DNA of 64,000 nt, taken from Bradyrhizobium sp. CB1015 (GTDB lineage Bacteria > Pseudomonadota > Alphaproteobacteria > Rhizobiales > Xanthobacteraceae). A program made the position numbers and the translations under genes. Within the stretch, counting starts at the first letter, position 1. Each line of letters opens with the position of its first letter. The notes under the pieces were generated by a model that did no database searches, was not told the DNA's origin, and saw nothing but the letters and a program-made list of their open reading frames with translations. Positions 58,701-64,000 of the stretch are shown here, in pieces. The stretch is taken from the NCBI RefSeq assembly GCF_025200925.1, contig NZ_CP104174.1:1426001-1490000 (forward strand), given 5' to 3'.

Positions 58701-58763
58701 AGTGGCCGATGCCGCCGAACGTGGTGACCACACGCCCTCAGCTACACCACGCCAGGGGAGTAC

Positions 58764-59034
58764 GTCATGCCAAGCTGATGATTGCTTGTGGGTGCAAGTC
58801 CCATCCGGCCAAAGCCGAAGCAGGCAAGCCGGGACCGAGTCTTGCGGGCGTCGCGGCAACGCGGGGTTCGAAGTGTAGACAGGAGCCATGCGGGGTGCGG
58901 GAATGAGCCTCGAAAGGTGGATGTGCGCGGAGACCTGTGTTCCCTAGTCACGAAGGCAGCATGAGCATCGTCGTTATGCGAGACGATGCCGCTCCGTCGG
59001 GGTCGATGGCCGCATCACGCATGGAAGGCAATCA
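58764..59034 (+). mobile_element. Probable group II intron 5' fragment
   Basis: The sequence contains GTGGGTGCAAGTCCCATCCG followed by further structured GC-rich stretches and CGGGAATGAGCCTCGAAAGG-type motifs, which recall domain I of bacterial group II introns. No reverse transcriptase frame follows; the IS66 fragment begins instead. Assigned by resemblance only. Confidence 0.4.
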
Positions 59035-60365
59035 TCGGAACATGAGAGGCCCGACCAGCTCCGGAAGGCCGGGCGGAGCGCGCACGCAAGCGCCGCAACA
59101 ATCGCGGAGCGCTAGCGGCGCATCTGCCGCGGATCGAGGTCGTCGTCGACATCAACGACAAGACCTGTCCGTGCTGCAGGGGCGACCTGCACCAGATCGG
59201 CGAGGACAGGAGCGAGCGGCTGGACATGGTGCCGGCCCAGTTCCGCGTTGTCGTCACCCGGCGTCCCAAATACGCCAGTCGCGCTTGCGAGGATGGCGTC
59301 CTGCAGGCCGAGGCTCCGGCCCGGCTGATCGAGGGCGGACCGCCGACGGAGGCAACCGTCGCCCAGGTTCTGGTGTCCAAATATGCCGATCATCTGCCGC
59401 TCTACCGGCAGGCCCAGATCTATGCCCGACAGGGCATCGCTCTCGATCGATCGACACTGGCGGACTGGGTGGGGCATGCCGCCTTCCATCTGCGCCCGCT
59501 GCATGAGCGCCTTCTCACGGTGCTTCGCGCGAGGTCCAAGCTGTTCGCCGACGAGACGACGGTGCCGGTGCTCGATCCCGGTCGAGGGCGCACCAAGACC
59601 GGCCAGCTCTGGGCCCATGCCGCCGACGACAGGCCCTGGCGCGGCCCCGATCCGCCCGGCATCGCCTATGTCTATGCACCCGACCGCAAGGCCGAGCGGC
59701 TGTTCAGCCATCTTGCCGGCTTCAAGGGCGTCGTGCAGGTCGATGGCTACAACGCCTACCCAAAGCTTGCCGAACGTGGCGAGGTCGAGCTCGCCTTCTG
59801 CTGGGTGCACATGCGGCGCAACTTCTACGAACTCGCGAGAGCCGGCCCCGCGCCGATCGCAAGCGAGGCGCTGAAGCACATTGCAGCATTCTATGCGATC
59901 GAGAAGGAGATCCGCGGTCGCAGCGCGGAGGAACGTCGCCTCGTGCGGCAGCAGAAGAGCCGACCACTGGCCGATGCCTTCGAGGTATGGCTGCGCGCTA
60001 AGCTGGCTCTCATCAGCCAGAAGATCAAGCTCGCCGAGGCCATCCGCTACGCCCTCTCGCGCTGGCAAGGACTGACGCGCTTCATCGATGACGGCCGCAT
60101 CGAACTCGACAACAACACCGTCGAACGATCAATCCGTAGCATCAAGCTCAGTCGCAAGAACGCGCTGTTTGCCGGATCCGACGGCGGTGCCGAACACTGG
60201 GCTGTCGTCGCGTCCCTGGTCGAGACTTGCAAGCTCAACGACCACGATCCGCTCGCGTATCTCACCGACGTCCTGACCAGGATCGTCAACGGGCATCCCA
60301 ACCGCGAGATCGACCAGCTACTGCCCTGCGCCTACCGCGCTCAAGCCCTCCAAGCCGTGGCCTGA
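59035..60365 (+). pseudogene. IS66-family TnpC transposase, N-terminally truncated
   Basis: The frame runs from about 59035 without a start codon. It carries NNRGALAAHLPRIEVVVDIN and the CPCC zinc motif, then a full catalytic part: LFADETTVPVLDPG (Asp), VVQVDGYNAYPKLAERG (Asp), CWVHMRRNFYELARAG and ELDNNTVERSIRSIKLSRKN (Glu). The C-terminus is complete. The N-terminal leucine-zipper region and tnpA and tnpB are absent. From the ATG at 59226 a 379-residue protein could still be made but is unlikely to be active. Confidence 0.85.
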
Positions 60366-60374
60366 GAACGACGC

Positions 60375-60917
60375 TTACGGAAAGGGTGACGATTTCAATC
60401 GTCCATTGGCCCAGATCAGCAATGGCATCGAGCAACTTTGGACCACGATAGACACGATCGGCGAAGATGTGACGCAGGTTGGGAACAGGCGACCAATGAT
60501 CCGCAACAGCGGGACTGCAAATCCGCTTGGGCCTCCACTTTCCGTGGTCTTCACGCTTTGACTGTCGATAACTCCGGCCGTTGGAGTGGGTTTGCGTCCT
60601 TGCCGTTCGCGCATGCGCCGGACCAGAGTGTCATTGATCGCGCCCCACAAGCCAGAACCGCGCCACTTATAAAAATGGTACTGAACAGTCGAGCACGGCG
60701 GGAAATCCTTCGGCAGCGCTCGCCATTGGTAGCCGCTGGCTCCAATGTAGAGAATCGCATTCATGATCACGCGCAGACTGATCTTGCGGGGACGACCGCG
60801 TCGAGATCGCGCTGGCATCAACGGCTCGATCAATTCCCATTCCGCGTCCGTCATGTCGCTTGCATAACCAAGTCCATCGCGCCGATATTGTGCGCGGGTG
60901 ATTTCAGTCCAACACAT
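60375..60917 (-). pseudogene. IS5-family transposase with internal deletion
   Basis: The N-terminal part is intact: LIEPLMPARSRRGRPRKISL, ILYIGASGYQWRALPKDFPP and VIDSQSVKTTESGGPSG with the first Asp. Then a deletion and frameshift join it to the C-terminal end, LRHIFADRVYRGPKLLDAIA in another frame. The catalytic centre is incomplete. Confidence 0.85.
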
Positions 60918-60985
60918 GTTGTTCTCCCTCGGGTCTTCGCAAACACGAAGGAATCACAACGAACTAAATCACTCAACTTTCTTTT

Positions 60986-61400
60986 TTGGTCAGGCTCTAT
61001 GGCACAGCTTACGTCGCGGGAGAGATTCGTGGCGCGGCCCTGTGGCTGCATCCCAACGGGCAGCAAGATGAGGAGGCGTTGGATGCAATCATGGTCTATC
61101 CCTGCGCCCGGAGATCACGGAGGATATGGCACACTTGCGGCGGAGAATGGCCGAACATCATCCCCACGAGCCACATTGGTATCTGCCACTCATTCCCGTC
61201 GGTCCGAACTGGGTCGGAAAAGGGCTTGGTACGTTGCTGACGAAATACGCCCTTCAACGATGCGATGAGGACGGCATTGCTGCCAACCTCGAAAGCTCGA
61301 ACCCTGAAAACATTCCCTTTTACCAACGTCACGGCTTCAAGGTCGTTGGTGAGATACAACACGGTTCCTCGCCGCCGCTCACGCCAATGTTGCGAACGGC
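60986..61400 (+). pseudogene. GNAT N-acetyltransferase, frameshifted
   Basis: The first frame reads AYVAGEIRGAALWLHPNGQQ. The match then moves to the frame from 61126: EPHWYLPLIPVGPNWVGKGL, GTLLTKYALQRCDEDGIAAN and FYQRHGFKVVGEIQ, including the acetyl-CoA-binding loop with GKGLGT. The 5' end is missing, removed by the IS5 copy. Substrate unknown. Confidence 0.75.
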
Positions 61401-61789
61401 TTCATTCCGACACAGCAAAGCCACGCCGCCTTATCGGCTCCGTCACCCAGATTCAAGCATAGCTCCGCCTCATCCCGTTAGGATTGATTGGCAATAACCT
61501 GACATGACCGCGTTCGGTTGAGGACGGCTTATGTTCGAGGCCAGACAACTGAGCACGTGCGGCGGCTCGCCCGGCCTGCGAAGGGGTCAAATCCACTAAG
61601 CGTGGGACATTGCCACGGGCGGCTGCATCGATTGCGGTCGCGCTCCAGACAATTTTGATCTAAGGGCCACAGAAAGCGATGAATGGCGAGACGCGTATGG
61701 CAACCGAAACCCGATCCGGCCCAACTCAATTCGCGGATCGCGAACCGATCGATGCCAACATTCAGGATGTCCATGGTGCTGCTCCCCTG

Positions 61790-62086
61790 TTGCAGAATTT
61801 GCGAGGCCGCGGCTTGAGCACATCTTTGCCGATCGGATCTATCGCGGCAAACAGCTCGTCAAGCACTCTCCCACTGGGGGCCGTGGACGATCGAGATCGT
61901 CGAGCGACCGCCCCGCGTCCAAGGCTTCCACTCCCGCCCAGGCGCAGGGCCGTCGAGCGCACCTTTGCACGGCTCGGCAGATGTCCGCGCCTCTGCAAAG
62001 ACTTCGAAGGTTCCGCCCCCGCCGAGCTCGCTTGGCTGCTCGTCGGCCATCTCAGGCTCCTAACTCGCCGATTGGCCAGTCCTTGA
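61790..62086 (+). mobile_element. IS5-family C-terminal fragment
   Basis: Fragments FADRIYRGKQLVKHSP, WTIEIVERPPRVQGF and RRRAVERTFARLGRCPRLCK with LAWLLVGHLRLLTRRLA, in two frames, are the end of an IS5-type transposase. Orientation is opposite to the IS5 remnant at 60375-60917. Confidence 0.75.
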
Positions 62087-62473
62087 GACGCTATGCTTTT
62101 TGAGTGAGGCCCTTCAGGACAGGCGCTCGGCGAATTTCGAACCTCGACCTCGGGGCTGCACCAACTCGTTAACTTTACGGTTCCGTCTTGACGAGTCCCG
62201 TAGCTGCGCATATATGTGGTGCCGTCACGGTATTCTATACCCATATATTGTAGAATGGAAGCTAGAAGGGAACCCAATGCGTCGGCAGCGGCCATTGCGA
62301 TAGCGCCGGGAAGGCCGACAGCCGCAGCGACCCGCTAGCCAGGAGATCTGCCGCGACAGAACACATGTCCTCGGGCCGGGTGCCCCGGTGGATCGCTTGC
62401 TGCAGGGGACATTTGCCCGGTCTCCTCGCAAATCGTCCGCACGGTCCCGGCCCCAAATATCGCGGGGGTGCCG
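62087..62473. other. Region upstream of the ribonucleotide reductase gene
   Basis: No other gene is recognised. I found no sigma-54 or other clear promoter. The reading frame of the following gene is open back to a TAG at 62294-62296, so the true start could lie a little upstream of 62474. Confidence 0.4.
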
Positions 62474-64000
62474 GTGTCGCCGTCTTACAACTTCGATCAG
62501 TATGGTCATCTCATTGAGCTGCCGAGTGTGCGGCAACCCCGGGCGCAGGCAAAGCCTACCAAGCCTGAGCCGTGTCTTGTGCGGCCCCCAGCATCGCCGG
62601 CTCCCCTGCCGAAGCCCCTGGCGCCATCGCCCACGCCGTCTGACATCACCCTCGATTGGTCGCGGGACGACCTGGTGACGTCGTTCGGTAAGTTGACGCT
62701 GACCGACCGTTATCTGCTTCCCGGCGAAGGCATCCAGGACATGTTCGCCCGAGTGTCTTGCGCCTTCGCGGACGATGTTGCGCATGCCCAACGTCTATAT
62801 GATGCGATGTCTCGGCTGTGGTTCATGCCGGCCACACCGGTGCTCTCCAATGGCGGCACCACGCGCGGCCTTCCGATCTCGTGCTTCCTTAACTCAGTGC
62901 CGGACTCGCTCGAAGGCATCGTCGGCACCTGGAACGAGAACGTCTGGCTTGCTTCCAACGGCGGCGGCATCGGCACCTACTGGGGCAATGTTCGCTCGAT
63001 CGGCGAGGAGGCGAGGGGCGGCGTGACCTCGGGCATCATCCCGTTCATCCACGTCATGGACGGCCTCACCCTGGCGATCAGCCAGGGCTCGTTGCGGCGC
63101 GGCTCGGCGGCGGTCTATCTCGATATCCACCATCCCGAGATCGAGGAGTTCCTCGAGATCCGCAAGGCGTCTGGCGACTTCAACCGCAAGAGCCTCAACC
63201 TGCATCACGGCATCAACGTCACCGACGAGTTCATGCGTGCCGTAGGTGCCGGCACCGCAGTCGCTCTGCGCAGCCCGAACACTAACAAGGTTGTCCGCGA
63301 GATCGATGCCCGCCAGCTGTGGCAACGCATCCTTGAGAACCGGCTGCAAACCGGCGAGCCTTATCTCTTGTTCATCGACACCGTGAACCGCGCGCTCCCC
63401 AAGCACCAGCGCGAGCTAGGCCTCAAGGTCTCGACCTCCAACCTGTGCAGCGAGATTACCCTGCCGACCGGCATCGATCATCGCGGCGAGGAGCGCACAG
63501 CGGTGTGCTGCCTGTCGTCGCTCAACCTCGAGACCTGGGACCAGTGGAATAAGGAGCCCGGCTTCATCGAGGACGTCATGTGCTTCCTAGACAACGTGCT
63601 CACCCATTTCATCACGGTGGCGCCGGACGGAATGAAGCGTGCCCGCTACGCCGCCCTGCGCGAGCGCTCCGTTGGCCTCGGCGTCATGGGCTTCCACTCG
63701 TTTCTCCAGGCCAAGGGCATTCCAATGGAGGGTGCCGTGGCCAAGTCATTCAATCTGAACATCTTCCGAAAACTTCGTCGCGATGCCGATGCGGCATCCG
63801 TGGCGCTCGCTCGCGAGCGTGGCCCGTGCCCGGATGCCCTGGAACGCGGCGTGATGGCGCGCTTCAGCCACAAGATCGCGATTGCGCCGACCGCCTCGAT
63901 CAGCATCATCTGCGGCGGCACCAGCGCCTGCACCGAGCCGATTCCGGCCAACATCTACATCCACAAGACGCTATCCGGCGCCATCTCGGTGCGCAATCCG
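62474..64000 (+). CDS. Class I ribonucleotide reductase, large (alpha) subunit, 5' part
   Basis: The frame is open to the right window edge (509 codons). It carries the barrel residues of class I enzymes: the first redox Cys in LPISCFLNS (C137), the N-x-C-x-E active site in NLCSEITLP (N323, C325, E327) and the second redox Cys in AVCCLSSLNL (C345/C346). GGGIGTYWGNVRSIGE and GSLRRGSAAVYLDIHHPE are further family blocks. No N-terminal ATP cone is visible. The protein reduces ribonucleotides and needs a small subunit, presumably encoded just beyond the edge. No ATG fits; GTG at 62474 (or 62468) after a G-rich stretch is the best start. The N-terminus SPSYNFDQYGHLIELPSVRQ with the following Pro-rich region looks intact. 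Confidence 0.85.
   Translation, partial: MSPSYNFDQYGHLIELPSVRQPRAQAKPTKPEPCLVRPPASPAPLPKPLAPSPTPSDITLDWSRDDLVTSFGKLTLTDRYLLPGEGIQDMFARVSCAFADDVAHAQRLYDAMSRLWFMPATPVLSNGGTTRGLPISCFLNSVPDSLEGIVGTWNENVWLASNGGGIGTYWGNVRSIGEEARGGVTSGIIPFIHVMDGLTLAISQGSLRRGSAAVYLDIHHPEIEEFLEIRKASGDFNRKSLNLHHGINVTDEFMRAVGAGTAVALRSPNTNKVVREIDARQLWQRILENRLQTGEPYLLFIDTVNRALPKHQRELGLKVSTSNLCSEITLPTGIDHRGEERTAVCCLSSLNLETWDQWNKEPGFIEDVMCFLDNVLTHFITVAPDGMKRARYAALRERSVGLGVMGFHSFLQAKGIPMEGAVAKSFNLNIFRKLRRDADAASVALARERGPCPDALERGVMARFSHKIAIAPTASISIICGGTSACTEPIPANIYIHKTLSGAISVRNP

Noticed and set aside
59112..60068. A 318-codon minus-strand frame
   Set aside because: It is antisense to the IS66 TnpC gene and shows no family motif.

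Overview
The window looks like part of a rhizobial symbiosis island, most likely from a Bradyrhizobium. This is an inference from several independent signs: a type III secretion effector behind a tts box, sigma-54 (RpoN) -24/-12 promoters including one with a NifA upstream activator site, an avidin-family protein of the bradavidin type, high GC content, and an extreme load of insertion sequences. At least ten IS families or groups are represented (IS3 several types, IS4, IS5, IS21, IS66, IS110, IS256 several types, IS630, IS1182, a serine-recombinase element and a probable group II intron piece). Most are fragments, and many cargo genes between them are broken.

Layout. 1-3.7 kb: a tts-box-driven effector gene on the minus strand and an IS256 remnant. 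3.8-6.7 kb: a J-domain protein behind a canonical NifA/RpoN promoter, a second RpoN-like promoter without an obvious gene, and a LuxR solo. 7-12 kb: IS3 and IS630 debris and an MFS exporter. 12.3-15.1 kb: an uncharacterised zinc-ribbon gene split by an IS256 copy, followed by a gamma-glutamylcyclotransferase-like reading frame. 15.2-18.0 kb: the most interesting block. Two divergent sigma-54 promoters face away from each other. One leads to a 28-residue peptide and two AidA/PixA-family proteins, the other to a 54-residue basic peptide overlapping an HdeD-family membrane protein. 18-32 kb: IS256, IS21, IS4 and IS3 elements among fragments of a WGR protein, an alpha/beta hydrolase, a secreted protein and two paralogous decayed genes. 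32.5-39.8 kb: a membrane-anchored protein of unknown function, a beta-propeller lectin with 48-residue repeats (broken), a frameshifted di-heme cytochrome c and an intact secreted avidin. 40-47.4 kb: small conserved rhizobial genes including a three-gene operon ending in DUF3768 (frameshifted), IS110/IS256 copies, a broken conjugation-type ATPase and a broken Sel1-repeat gene. 48.4-52.7 kb: an intact DUF3141 PHA-synthase-like protein and an M28-type peptidase with an in-frame amber codon. 53-58.5 kb: a nested mobile structure in which a large serine recombinase cassette, carrying a (GCCGCA)11 tract read in two frames, sits inside an IS3 element that itself interrupts an IS256 gene. 58.5-62.1 kb: IS1182, IS256, group II intron, IS66, IS5 and GNAT fragments. 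62.5 kb to the right edge: the first 509 codons of a class I ribonucleotide reductase large subunit.

Reading the block as a whole, the intact cargo genes tend to be those tied to symbiosis-type control: tts box, NifA/RpoN, quorum-sensing receptor, avidin. Conjugation and stress functions have mostly been destroyed by transposition. No tRNA, rRNA or CRISPR array was found.
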